DNA of 37,187 bases from an uncultured Verrucomicrobiota bacterium (GCA_903904685.1 CAIVDS010000107.1:1-37187); one strand, 5' to 3'. Positions 8,226-16,435 are shown, counted from the stretch's first letter. The notes: a model not told the origin generated them from the sequence alone. Numbers and translations: made by a program.

Positions 8226-8990
8226 TCAGGGATTGAGCGCGGTGATCACCTGCGCGTGCAGGCCGGGGACGGCGGCGACGATGGACCGGCCGCTTATCGG
8301 ATCGCCGCCCTGCCAGTCGGTGATGACGCCGCCTGCGCCGCGCACGATGGGAACGAGCGCGGCGATGTCCCACGGGTTCATGATCGGGTCGCACATCACG
8401 TCTGCCCGGCCGCTGGCGAGCAGCAGGTAGCCGTAGCAATCGCCCCATGTGCGAACAAGGCGGGCGCTGGCCGTGAGCGCCGCGTAGGCGGCGCCGTTTT
8501 GATATTGGGCCGGGTTGAGCGGGTCGCTCGTCAGAAAAGTGGCGGCTTCGATGGTGGCGCAAGGGCGCACACGCACGGCGGCGCCGTTGAGCGTGGTGAC
8601 CTTGCCGTCGCCGATCATGAGCTGGCGCAGCACCGGTTGGTGGATCGCGCCGAGCATGGGCTTGCCGTGATGGAGGAGCGCGATGAGCGTGCCCCAGAGC
8701 GGCACGCCGGTGATGAAGGCCTTGGTGCCGTCGATCGGGTCGAGTATCCACACCCACTCGGCATCGGCATTTTTGGCGGGGAACTCCTCGCCGATCACAC
8801 CGTGGCTAGGAAAGCGGGCGGCGATGAGGTCGCGCATGAGTTGCTCCGCGCCACGGTCGGCGGCGGTGACGGGGGAGCCGTCGGATTTTGTTTCAACCTT
8901 GAGTGTTGGGTCGGTGAAAAAGGGCAGGAGGAAGTCGCCGCTTTTTTCGGCGAGCTCGGTCAGGAAGCTGCGGTAGGCGTCTGGGCTCAT
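8226..8990 (-). CDS. hisN: Inositol monophosphatase family protein, probable histidinol-phosphatase (HisN type)
   Basis: The 254-residue protein belongs to the Li+-sensitive, Mg2+-dependent phosphatase family. Metal ligands are visible in GVIGEEF (Glu68/69), WILDPIDGTKAFITG (Asp84, Asp87) and MNPWDIAALVPIVRGAGG (Asp208). The substrate-selecting details (DGTKAFITGVPLWGTLIAL, near 87-105) fit the HisN subgroup, which removes phosphate from L-histidinol phosphate, the eighth step of histidine synthesis, better than the inositol or CysQ subgroups. No other his gene is nearby, so the substrate assignment rests on motif resemblance. It converges tightly with the DUF2059 gene on one side; the exonuclease-like gene diverges on the other. 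Confidence 0.88.
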   Translation of the reverse strand: MSPDAYRSFLTELAEKSGDFLLPFFTDPTLKVETKSDGSPVTAADRGAEQLMRDLIAARFPSHGVIGEEFPAKNADAEWVWILDPIDGTKAFITGVPLWGTLIALLHHGKPMLGAIHQPVLRQLMIGDGKVTTLNGAAVRVRPCATIEAATFLTSDPLNPAQYQNGAAYAALTASARLVRTWGDCYGYLLLASGRADVMCDPIMNPWDIAALVPIVRGAGGVITDWQGGDPISGRSIVAAVPGLHAQVITALNP

Positions 8991-9065
8991 GGAGGAGAAT
9001 CAACAGAAAACACAGAATAGGATGGAAGCCCATTCCGTTAATTTTGTTCACTCTGTCGCTGAATC

Positions 9066-9731
9066 ATGTCCTGGACCAAGCAGATCATTCATTTTGTAGA
9101 TTTCGAAGGGAGCGTCGCATCCGGCATCCTCGAATACGGGGTGGTGTCGGTGCGAGGGACGGAGATTTTGGAAACGCACACGCGGCTCTGTCGGGCGACC
9201 GGCCGGGTTCGGGCCGAGGATGTGGCGGTGCACGGGCTGGATGCGGCGGCGGTGGTGGCGCATGCGCCGTTTGGCGACGATTTCGAACAGTTCGCCAGCT
9301 GGCGTGAGACGGGGCCGCTGGCGGCGCACTTTGCGAGCGCGGAGAATGCGTTGATCAAATCCGTGTGGCCGTATCCGCGCACCTCGGCGGACTTCGCACG
9401 GCCCGGCGGCACGTTGACGGACTGGGGGCCGTGGATCGACACGGGGCGGCTCTATCCGCAGCTCTATCCATCGCTGACTTCGGCGAAGCTGGGCGATTTG
9501 GTGGCGGCATTCGCGTTGCAACCGGAGCTGGATACGTTGGCGGAACAGCATTGTCCGGCGGAGCGGCGGCGGTATCACGCGGCGCTTTACGACGCGCTGG
9601 CGGGTGCGCTTTTGTTGCGGCGGCTCGCGATGGAGCCGTCGCTTGCGGGACAGTCTCTCCCTTGGCTGATTACGATGAGCACGCTCGACGGGGATAAGCG
9701 CGATGCGTTGCGGCAGGACCGGTTATTCTGA
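9066..9731 (+). CDS. DEDDh-type 3'-5' exonuclease-like protein with altered motif II
   Basis: The 221-residue protein fits the RNase T/DNA polymerase III epsilon fold. Motif I is VDFEGS with Asp12 and Glu14. Motif III is YHAALYDALAG with His171 and Asp176 in the H-x4-D arrangement of DEDDh enzymes. The central motif, normally HNAxFD, reads AENALIK at 92-98, so the usual Asp is replaced by Lys98. Either this family uses another acidic residue or the protein is a reduced-activity or binding-only relative. Activity on a particular nucleic acid cannot be inferred. Its stop codon abuts that of the HAD gene on the other strand with no base between. The ATG at 9066 puts motif I at the usual place near the N-terminus. 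Confidence 0.75.
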   Translation: MSWTKQIIHFVDFEGSVASGILEYGVVSVRGTEILETHTRLCRATGRVRAEDVAVHGLDAAAVVAHAPFGDDFEQFASWRETGPLAAHFASAENALIKSVWPYPRTSADFARPGGTLTDWGPWIDTGRLYPQLYPSLTSAKLGDLVAAFALQPELDTLAEQHCPAERRRYHAALYDALAGALLLRRLAMEPSLAGQSLPWLITMSTLDGDKRDALRQDRLF

Positions 9732-10376
9732 TCAACCGCAGCGTTTTTCAAGTTCCGCCAGGGTGACTTCGGTCAGCGAGGCCACCTGCCAATGGGCGTG
9801 AGGAAACTTGAAATGGGCGGTCGAAGGGTTGGGGGCTACGACGACGCGCAGGCCGGCGCGGTGCGCGGCCACATGACCAGGCACCGAATCCTCGAAGGCA
9901 ACCGCCTCGCTCGCCTCGATACCCAAGCCGCGCAACGCGGCGAGATAAACGTCGGGCCCTGGCTTGCCGACGGCGACATCCTCGCGGCAGGTGATAAAGT
10001 CGAAATACCCGCGCATACCGCGATGCTCGAGGTGTCCCTCGACGTGGGCGTGGCTGGAGTTGGAGGCGATGCCGATCTTCAGGTTGGCGGCGCGTGCGGC
10101 TTTGAGGAGCGCGAGAGCGCCGGGGAGAGGCGGGGCCGCGAGGGTGAGTTTGCGCGCGGTGTCGCGGTAACGACTTTCGAGCCCCCGTCGGTCGATCTCC
10201 GGCGCATAGGCGGCCCAGTAGTCGTGTTCGATGCCGGTATGACCGACGATGTAGTGGAGTGTGCCGCGGTCGCAGGCCAGGCCGTCGTCTTTGTGCATCT
10301 GCACCCAAGCGTCGATGAGCACCGTCTCGGTGTCCACCAGCAGGCCGTCGAAATCAAAAATCAGAGCGCGTCGCAT
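9732..10376 (-). CDS. HAD-superfamily hydrolase, beta-phosphoglucomutase-like
   Basis: The 214-residue protein begins MRRALIFDFDGLLVDTE. It has the nucleophile Asp8 and the acid/base Asp10, a helical cap (about 15-90), motif II IGIASNSS, motif III lysine in VGKPGPDVY, and motif IV in VAFEDSVPG. This is HAD subfamily IA with a C1 cap, the group of beta-phosphoglucomutases and sugar or glycolate phosphatases; the substrate is not readable. The start at 10376 puts motif I at the canonical position. A GTG 18 bases upstream (10394) is the alternative. The gene follows the FAD oxidoreductase by 33 bases in the same direction, so the two are probably one transcript. Confidence 0.88.
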   Translation of the reverse strand: MRRALIFDFDGLLVDTETVLIDAWVQMHKDDGLACDRGTLHYIVGHTGIEHDYWAAYAPEIDRRGLESRYRDTARKLTLAAPPLPGALALLKAARAANLKIGIASNSSHAHVEGHLEHRGMRGYFDFITCREDVAVGKPGPDVYLAALRGLGIEASEAVAFEDSVPGHVAAHRAGLRVVVAPNPSTAHFKFPHAHWQVASLTEVTLAELEKRCG

Positions 10377-10409
10377 CGGGATGAATCGTCCCACCTTTTG
10401 CAGAGGCGG

Positions 10410-11984
10410 TCAGCGACCGATGGGGCTGGAATCGTTGCCATGGCCGTGGGGCAGTCCATCGTTCCAGACGAGGATCTGCCGGTCGGTTTCGAGCTGGCGA
10501 CGCAGGTCTGCGTAAGGCACATTCTGCACGGCGAGCTTGCCCTTGATCGCGAGTGCGGCGGCGGTGGCGGCGGCTTGGGCGAGCACCATGAAAACGGGTT
10601 CCATGCGGATGCTTCCGTAGGCGATGTGCGAGGCGGAGAGGCACACCGGCACGAGCAGGTTGGTGACCTCGCCGCGTTTCGGCACGAGGGTGCGGTAGCT
10701 GATGCCGTAGGGTTTTGGCAGTTCGACCTGCACGTCGCCTTCGTTCCACACGCGGCCATCCTTCACAAAACGGCGGCAGTTGTGCGAATCCATCGTGTAG
10801 GCGGCGAGGCCGATCACGTCTTCGACGAGGGTCTTTGAGAGGCAATGCTGCTCCGTCATGACGAAGCCGCCGATGAGGCGGCGAGCCTCGCGCACGTAAA
10901 GCTGGTGCGGCCAGTGGCCGGTGTCGGTGAACTCGTCGCCGGCGAGGCCCCACGTGTTGACCTTGGCCTGCACGTCGGCTGGCACGGAGGGATCGGTGCG
11001 GTAGAACCACCAGAGGCCCTGGTGGTAGTTGACGTGGGCTTGGAAGATTTTTTCGCGCTCGGCGTGGCTGGCGGCGGGCCAGGCGTAGTTTTCGCCAATG
11101 AAGTCACTGGATGTGGCACCGTGATTGTTGGTGTCGGTTTTTAGTCCGCGGATGGCGTCGAACTTATGAAACGTTTGGTTCCAGCCGGCGGCGAGGTAGC
11201 GGGCGAGGAGTTCGTAGCGGGCGCGGTCGTAGACGGCGGGCTTTGGAAAGGGAACGCGGATGTCCTCATTCTGCGTCATGCAGACGCGGAAATTGTAGGC
11301 TTGCACACGGTGGTCACCGACACCGGTCTCGGGGACACCGGGCTCGATGCCGGGAAGCAGGCCGCTGGCGGGATCGCCTGTGCGCACGTAAGGATCGACC
11401 GGATAGTCGAACTGATGGGAATGGCGTACCTGCTGGCCGTTGAGGGTCTCGCCGTAGGTGGAGTTGCCTTCGCGGCCTACGGTGTAACTGGCACCGGCGG
11501 CGGCGAGGAGGTCGCCCTCGTAGGAGGCGTCGATGAAGCAGGTGGCGCGGGCGCGGGCACCGTGGGTGAAGGTGATCTCGGTGATGCGGCCGTCGTGAAC
11601 GGCGGCCTTTTCAAGGTAATGGCCGTGGTGGACGGTCACGCCAATCTCGCGGAGCCAGTCGGTGAGCACTTTTTCGGTGACGTGCGGCTCGAAGCGCCAT
11701 TCGGCCTCGACACCGTAATGCGCGCCGAGGCGCTTGTAGAATTCAAGGGCTATGCCGCCGATGGCGGCCTTGTTGCCGAAGTCGGTGAAACCGAGTCCGC
11801 CGGAGGTCAGGCCGCCGATATGCCAACCGGGGTTGAAAAGCAGCACGCTGAGTCCCTGGCGCACACCTTGGATGGCGGCGGTGACGCCGGCGGCATTGGC
11901 GTTGTAGATGCAAAGATCGCAGGTGAGGACGGGATGGTCGGGACCGATGTTGGCGACTGGCTTGAAATAGTAGGGCGTGGACAT
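10410..11984 (-). CDS. FAD-dependent oxidoreductase (FAD_oxidored family)
   Basis: The 524-residue protein matches the FAD_oxidored group common in Verrucomicrobia and Planctomycetes. It has an N-terminal nucleotide-binding beta-alpha-beta unit (about 22-50), the motif HIGGLTSGGLGFTDFGNKAA (55-74), FIDASYEGDLLAAAG (about 150-164) and a C-terminal ASHIAYGSIRMEP segment near 460. The dinucleotide-binding glycines are degenerate: the stretch reads YNANAAGVTAA, with Asn where GxGxxG is usual. No signal peptide is seen, so it is probably cytoplasmic. The substrate is unknown; such genes often sit with glycan-degradation genes. It diverges from a LacI-type regulator that is truncated, so its original control may be lost. 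A HAD phosphatase gene follows in the same direction. Confidence 0.85.
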   Translation of the reverse strand: MSTPYYFKPVANIGPDHPVLTCDLCIYNANAAGVTAAIQGVRQGLSVLLFNPGWHIGGLTSGGLGFTDFGNKAAIGGIALEFYKRLGAHYGVEAEWRFEPHVTEKVLTDWLREIGVTVHHGHYLEKAAVHDGRITEITFTHGARARATCFIDASYEGDLLAAAGASYTVGREGNSTYGETLNGQQVRHSHQFDYPVDPYVRTGDPASGLLPGIEPGVPETGVGDHRVQAYNFRVCMTQNEDIRVPFPKPAVYDRARYELLARYLAAGWNQTFHKFDAIRGLKTDTNNHGATSSDFIGENYAWPAASHAEREKIFQAHVNYHQGLWWFYRTDPSVPADVQAKVNTWGLAGDEFTDTGHWPHQLYVREARRLIGGFVMTEQHCLSKTLVEDVIGLAAYTMDSHNCRRFVKDGRVWNEGDVQVELPKPYGISYRTLVPKRGEVTNLLVPVCLSASHIAYGSIRMEPVFMVLAQAAATAAALAIKGKLAVQNVPYADLRRQLETDRQILVWNDGLPHGHGNDSSPIGR

Positions 11985-12087
11985 GGCTGCGCAGTTTGAA
12001 AGTTGAAGGGGGGAAGTTTAAGGGACGGGGGAGAGATTACTCGCGGCGTGACAGCCGGCGCAACGGAGGTTTTTCGGAATCGTTCAG

Positions 12088-12447
12088 ATGAACTCGTCCC
12101 GCGTCACCCTTGCAGACTTCGCCCGGCACGCGGGCGTTTCCCGAACGGCGGTGTCGTATGCGTTGCGCGACGATCCGAACATCGCACCGGTCATCCGTGC
12201 GCGCATCCGGAAATCCACCGCCGCGCTCGGCTACCGGCCGGATCCGGTACTGGCGAAAGTCGATGGGCGGGCCGCGGGCGTGCTCCGGTGCTTCCATGAG
12301 AAGGCGTGTCGATTGGATTGTGTCAAAAGGTTCACCTTTTTGGTGTTTGGTGCGGTGGGGAGAGAAGGATTCCCTTGGTCAGGCTTCCATACGCACTCGG
12401 CAAAAAAGTCGGTGCAAGGGGGAGTCCGATTGCTATTATTGATATAA
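12088..12447 (+). pseudogene. Truncated LacI-family transcriptional regulator
   Basis: The first 63 codons are a standard LacI DNA-binding domain: helix-turn-helix at about 6-27 (VTLADFARHAGVSRTAVSYA), then IRARIRKSTAALGYRPDPVL leading into the hinge. After that, from about base 12270, similarity ends. The reading frame continues through unrelated, increasingly A+T-rich sequence and stops at 12447, so the roughly 270-residue ligand-binding and dimerisation domain is missing. The gene diverges from the FAD oxidoreductase, the usual position for its local repressor. A deletion or replacement between 12270 and about 12480 explains this best. The stump could still be translated but should not dimerise normally. 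Confidence 0.8.
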
Positions 12448-12493
12448 CGCGCCCTGCGGCCCCCTTTGATCGTCTTATAAAGAAGATATGAAA

Positions 12494-12613
12494 CTAGCAT
12501 CTAGCAGCCTTGTATCTTGAGCAATAAACCAGCCCAAATCCAATGGTGGCCACGATCAATATCACCGCTATAACACCATATTCACCAGTTGTTGGTTTTC
12601 GGGTCGGTTGCAT
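12494..12613 (-). CDS. Possible 39-residue single-span membrane peptide downstream of the Mg2+ transport genes
   Basis: An ATG at 12613 opens 39 codons ending in TAG. Residues 1-10 are polar and basic (MQPTRKPTTG), 12-30 form one hydrophobic helix (YGVIAVILIVATIGFGLVY), and the tail is basic (CSRYKAARC). This gives a positive-outside-both-ends small membrane peptide of the size of KdpF or MgtS-like partners of P-type pumps. It lies 60 bases after the stop of the second EIIA gene, on the same strand as mgtA. Against it: codon third positions are A+T-rich, no clear ribosome-binding site precedes it, and 40-codon frames arise by chance. Its role, if real, is inferred from position only. Confidence 0.3.
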   Translation of the reverse strand: MQPTRKPTTGEYGVIAVILIVATIGFGLVYCSRYKAARC

Positions 12614-12673
12614 TATATATTGCCCAACGTGACAGATCAGACAGCCATGATCGTTGTCTGTAATTCCCGGCAG

Positions 12674-13492
12674 TTACGTGCCTACTGGAAGTGCGATACA
12701 CTGGTAGAGCGTGCGCTTCCCGGCGCAAGCGGAGGAACTCGTCACGAAGACCCGTCGCCCTCCAAGCGTAAACGAAGTTTCCGTCGGGAGACGCGCCTCG
12801 AGGTTGACGTCCTGTTCGCTCGCCGCCACGAAATCGGCATCTGGAGCGAGCACCATGACCGAGGCCGGACCGGAAACGAGAATCTGAAAAGCAAGCACCT
12901 TGGAATCGGGCCGCGCAGTGGTGGAGACAGGTTGAACGGTTGGCGGAATAGGCCCGGCGGGGACTGCCTGGGTGTGCCGGACGTCGAGTTTGATCATCCG
13001 GGCGATGGATTCCGGACCGGCATCGCCCATGGCGGAACTGACCCAGTCGAGGAGCTGATTGCGGACGGCGTTCAGATCGACCGCTTGCGCGAGAGGGGTG
13101 ATACTCCCGGTCTTCTTGATCGCCTTGACGAGCGTGGAAACTTCCTTGAGGTAAACATTCTTCTGCGCCCCCGGCACGTAATACATCACCACCAGGTGGA
13201 CGAGTTGGTTGTCGACGGCCCCATAGTCGATGCCGGCAGGAGACCAACCCACCGCGCAGAACAGATCCCCTTCCTCGCGACGGGAACGGATATGGGGCAC
13301 GCCAACACCCATGCCGATGCCCGTGTTGCATTCGAGTTCGCGCTTTTGGATTTCTTCGATCGTGTCGGTGCCGACTTCGATGTCGGGATTGGCGTCGAGG
13401 ATGCGGGCGAGGAATTCCAGCGCGCGCGCCTTGCCGGCATCGGGCAATTCAAAGAGCCTGCCTTCTTGGAGAGCGGTGAGGATGCTGCGCAT
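12674..13492 (-). CDS. PTS EIIA (fructose/nitrogen type) domain protein with C-terminal extension
   Basis: Residues 1-150 form a PTS EIIA type 2 domain, as in PtsN and the fructose EIIA. The phosphorylatable His67 is in GIGMGVGVPHIRSR. After it come an alpha-helical stretch, a Pro/Thr-rich linker (about 176-196) and about 75 beta-rich residues (200-272) that match nothing I know. Total length is 272, against about 150 for a plain EIIA. The ATG at 13492 is two bases beyond the stop of mgtA, so translation is likely coupled; the frame is open 11 codons further up but that would overlap mgtA. With no EIIB/EIIC genes nearby, a regulatory role on the Mg2+ pump is inferred. EIIANtr control of K+ transport (TrkA, KdpD) in enterobacteria is the known precedent. 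Confidence 0.85.
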   Translation of the reverse strand: MRSILTALQEGRLFELPDAGKARALEFLARILDANPDIEVGTDTIEEIQKRELECNTGIGMGVGVPHIRSRREEGDLFCAVGWSPAGIDYGAVDNQLVHLVVMYYVPGAQKNVYLKEVSTLVKAIKKTGSITPLAQAVDLNAVRNQLLDWVSSAMGDAGPESIARMIKLDVRHTQAVPAGPIPPTVQPVSTTARPDSKVLAFQILVSGPASVMVLAPDADFVAASEQDVNLEARLPTETSFTLGGRRVFVTSSSACAGKRTLYQCIALPVGT

Positions 13493-13494
13493 AA

Positions 13495-16107
13495 TTAGTC
13501 GAGCCCGAAGCGGCGGGCGAACCACATTTTCACCATGTGAGTGAGCACGCTATAGGCGAGCAGGAATCCCACCATCCAAAGGAAGAAAACGGGCGGCAAA
13601 GGCGTGAGGCCGATGAAACCCGCCAACGGCGAAAACGGCAACCAGCAGCCGATGGCCATGACGGAGACCGTGGTGAATGTCATCGTCTTGCTCGCGCAGC
13701 TCTGAATGAACGGGATTCGTTGCGTGCGGATGATATGCACGATGAGCGTCTGGGTGAGCAGGGATTCGACAAACCAGCCCGTGTGGAAAAGTTGCTCGAA
13801 ATGCGTCTTGGCCGCATCGGTCGTGCCGGTCGCGCCAAACGCCGCGCAACCGAAAAAGTAGAGCATCAGGAAAAATGTCGCATAGTCGAAGATCGAGCTG
13901 ATCGGCCCGATGAACACCATGAAATTACGAATGCTTTTGATGTTCCACCGTCGCGGCTTTGAGAGGTATTCCTCATCGACGTGGTCCAGCGGGATGCCGA
14001 GCTGGGAAAAGTCGTAGAGGAGATTATTGACGAGTACCTGGATCGGCGCCATCGGCAGAAACGGGAGGAAATACGCGCCGCCGACGACGCTGAACATGTT
14101 GCCGAAGTTGGAACTGGCGCCCATCTTTATGTATTTCGTGATATTCCCGAAAACCTTGCGGCCTTCCATGATGCCGTCCTCGAGCACGAGCAGGCTTTTT
14201 TCTAGCAGAATGATGTCGGCGGATTCCTTGGCGACATCGACGGCGGTATCGACGGAGATGCCGACATCGGCGGCCTTCATCGCCAGCACATCGTTGATGC
14301 CGTCGCCCATGAAGCCTACGACATGGCCTTGGGCGCGTAGCGTCTTGATGACTTTTTCCTTCTGGTCCGGGGTGAGTCGCGCGAGAACGTTGGCCTCCTC
14401 GACTTCGCGGGCGAAAGCGGCGTCATCGAGCGCGGCGAGTTGCGGGCCGGTGACCACTTTCGTGATGGTCATGGACACATCGTTGCAGACCTTGCGGGTC
14501 ACGAGTTCGTTGTCGCCAGTGAGTATTTTCACCGTGACGCCGGAGCGGGTAAGCGCGTCGATGGCGCGCGCGGAGGTGTCTTTGGCCGGGTCAAAAAACG
14601 CGATGTAGCCAAGGAGCGTAAGCTGGGCCTCGTCGACCACTGAAAACGTTTGTTTGGCGCGGTCGAACTCGCGGTAGGCGATGGCCAGAACGCGGTAGCC
14701 GTCGGCGCTGAGATTGCGATATTCGTCCATCACGTCGTCACGGATCAACTTGATCAGCGGGTTGATGTCCTCATCCACCTGGTAATTGTCACAGGCCCCG
14801 ATAATCTCCTCAACCGCGCCTTTGCAAATAAGCACATGCCGGTCCTCGTGGTCGATGACGACGGACATGCGGCGCCGCTTGAAGTCGAAGGGGATTTCAT
14901 CGACCTTTTTGCAGTCGCGCTCCACGTCCAGGTCGGTATGCGCGAGGATCGCGCGGTCGAGCAGGTTGCGCAGTCCCGTCTGGTAGAAGCTGTTCATGTA
15001 GGCGTAGCGCAACACGTCCTCGCTCTGGCGGTTGGTTACGTCCACGTAGCGTTCGAGCACGACATGATCCTGGGTGAGCGTGCCGGTCTTGTCGGTGCAA
15101 AGCACGTCCATCGCGCCAAAGTTCTGGATCGCATGAAGGTGCTTAACGATGACCTTTTTACGGGCCATCATCAGCGCGCCTTTGGAAAGGCACACGGTGA
15201 TGATCATCGGGAGCATTTCGGGCGTAAGACCGACCGCCACGGAGAGTCCAAACAACAACGCCTCGGCCCAGTTTCCCTTCGTGAGGCCTACGATTAGGAA
15301 CGTGATCGAGACCATCACGATCATGAGCCGGATCATCAGCCAGGTGAAATCCTTGACGCCGGTGTCGAAGCTCGTGGCCTCGCGCTTGCCCAGGAGTTTT
15401 TGCGCCAACTCTCCGAAATAGGTGCGGCTGCCGGTGGCCAGCACGACGCCGCGGGCGGAGCCGCTGAGCACGTTGGTGCCCATGAAGCAGGCGTTCGTCA
15501 GCTCGAACGGGCCACGACCCGCAGGTTGGTTCGCGTCGGCGTTTTTCTCGACCGGCATTGATTCGCCGGTGAGCGCGGACTGGGTGACAAAAAAATCCTT
15601 GGCTGTGATCACCCGCAGATCGGCGGGGATAAGGCTGCCGGCCGCGAGAATGACGATGTCTCCGGGCACGATTTCTTCGAGGGGCACATCGGTTTCCTTG
15701 CCGTCGCGCAGGGCGGTGACGGTGGTCTTGACGAGTTTCTGAAGCTTATCGACGGCGCGCGAGGAACGGGTCTCCTGCACATATGACAGCACGACGCTCA
15801 GGAACACCATGCCGCCGACCACCACGGTCGAGCGCAGGTCGTCCATGATATAGGAAACCGTTGCGATGATCAGCAGTTGGATGACGAGCGGGTTACGGCA
15901 GCGTTGCAGCAAATCAAAAACCCATGAATGCCGGTTGCCTGTCGCAACGCTGTTGGGGCCGGAGGCCTTGAACTGCGCGGCGGCGGATTCCGACGTGTGC
16001 CCACTGGCTGCACTCCCAAATGTCTGGAAAATGTCGCTCTCCTGCGAAGTAAACCGGGTGGTATCGAATTGCACGCTCGTAAAACCTGCAAACACGCATT
16101 CAACCAT
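13495..16107 (-). CDS. mgtA: Magnesium-translocating P-type ATPase (MgtA/MgtB type)
   Basis: The 870-residue pump has all P-type hallmarks: TGES at 180-183 in the actuator domain, the phosphorylated Asp339 in CTDKTGTLTQD, and hinge motif GFMGDGINDVLAMKAADVG. The M4 sequence AVGLTPEMLPMI (about 291-302) and the NFGAMDVLCTDK block are characteristic of P3B magnesium importers, which bring Mg2+ inward down its gradient at the cost of ATP. GINDVLA replaces the commoner GINDAPA. The last third holds the six C-terminal helices. No M-box or other leader aptamer was recognised upstream. An A+T-rich stretch (16108-16140) precedes the start. It lies between two EIIA genes and directly after an NRAMP-type remnant, all in one direction. 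Confidence 0.95.
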   Translation of the reverse strand: MVECVFAGFTSVQFDTTRFTSQESDIFQTFGSAASGHTSESAAAQFKASGPNSVATGNRHSWVFDLLQRCRNPLVIQLLIIATVSYIMDDLRSTVVVGGMVFLSVVLSYVQETRSSRAVDKLQKLVKTTVTALRDGKETDVPLEEIVPGDIVILAAGSLIPADLRVITAKDFFVTQSALTGESMPVEKNADANQPAGRGPFELTNACFMGTNVLSGSARGVVLATGSRTYFGELAQKLLGKREATSFDTGVKDFTWLMIRLMIVMVSITFLIVGLTKGNWAEALLFGLSVAVGLTPEMLPMIITVCLSKGALMMARKKVIVKHLHAIQNFGAMDVLCTDKTGTLTQDHVVLERYVDVTNRQSEDVLRYAYMNSFYQTGLRNLLDRAILAHTDLDVERDCKKVDEIPFDFKRRRMSVVIDHEDRHVLICKGAVEEIIGACDNYQVDEDINPLIKLIRDDVMDEYRNLSADGYRVLAIAYREFDRAKQTFSVVDEAQLTLLGYIAFFDPAKDTSARAIDALTRSGVTVKILTGDNELVTRKVCNDVSMTITKVVTGPQLAALDDAAFAREVEEANVLARLTPDQKEKVIKTLRAQGHVVGFMGDGINDVLAMKAADVGISVDTAVDVAKESADIILLEKSLLVLEDGIMEGRKVFGNITKYIKMGASSNFGNMFSVVGGAYFLPFLPMAPIQVLVNNLLYDFSQLGIPLDHVDEEYLSKPRRWNIKSIRNFMVFIGPISSIFDYATFFLMLYFFGCAAFGATGTTDAAKTHFEQLFHTGWFVESLLTQTLIVHIIRTQRIPFIQSCASKTMTFTTVSVMAIGCWLPFSPLAGFIGLTPLPPVFFLWMVGFLLAYSVLTHMVKMWFARRFGLD

Positions 16108-16136
16108 TCAATTTAAATATGTGTTGATACACCGTT

Positions 16137-16292
16137 TTAACGCAAACATCCGGTCTGTGCGTAGGTGGAAATTCCACCGGCATCATTGTCCGCGATCATC
16201 GTAATGATCCCAGGACCAAGTCCAGCCAGCAGCAGCAATGTCCGTCGCCGGAACCTCCGAAATGAGTGGATGATTTTACTGATCCAATACAC
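16137..16292 (-). pseudogene. N-terminal remnant of an NRAMP-family divalent metal transporter
   Basis: A frame of 51 codons, opened by a possible GTG at 16292, reads a basic N-terminus and then LLLLAGLGPGIITMIADNDA followed by GGISTYAQTG. This is the first transmembrane helix of NRAMP-type transporters, where the classical DPGN metal-binding motif appears as DAGG. Divergent members with altered TM1 motifs include the NRAMP-related magnesium transporters (NRMT). After YAQTG the frame continues CLR and stops at 16137, whereas a full protein would have about 400 further residues. It lies between the EIIA gene and mgtA in the same direction. I infer a deletion of the rest of a transporter that once shared this operon. 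No alignment was run. Confidence 0.7.
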
Positions 16293-16392
16293 GCGGCGCC
16301 ATGTTCGTAATCACAGGGAACTGATGGCAAGCGGCAAAACGAAACGAGGCCATTTTATCACACACGAAGCGCGGGTGGCAGCCTTCGAGGCT

Positions 16393-16429
16393 CGTCCGTG
16401 TTTGCCAAGATCCGGCTGTGCAAACGACG
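16393..16429 (-). other. Imperfect hairpin just after the first EIIA gene
   Basis: On the minus-strand RNA the arms CGTC-GTTTGC and GCAAAC-GACG pair with a three-base bulge and a 14-base loop. A short GCCT-TCG-AGGC hairpin follows at 16381-16391. There is no T-run, so this is not a typical terminator. It could be a processing or attenuation structure before the NRAMP remnant and mgtA, or chance. Confidence 0.3.
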
Positions 16430-16435
16430 GGCGGT

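Noticed and set aside
12416-12466. Inverted repeat AAGGGGG ... CCCCCTT
   Set aside because: The loop is 37 bases and there is no T-run, so neither terminator nor operator is supported; it may be a chance feature of the rearranged region.
16108-16435. Possible M-box Mg2+ riboswitch upstream of mgtA
   Set aside because: The space is mostly taken by the NRAMP remnant and the M-box core sequences were not recognisable. A covariance-model search would settle it.
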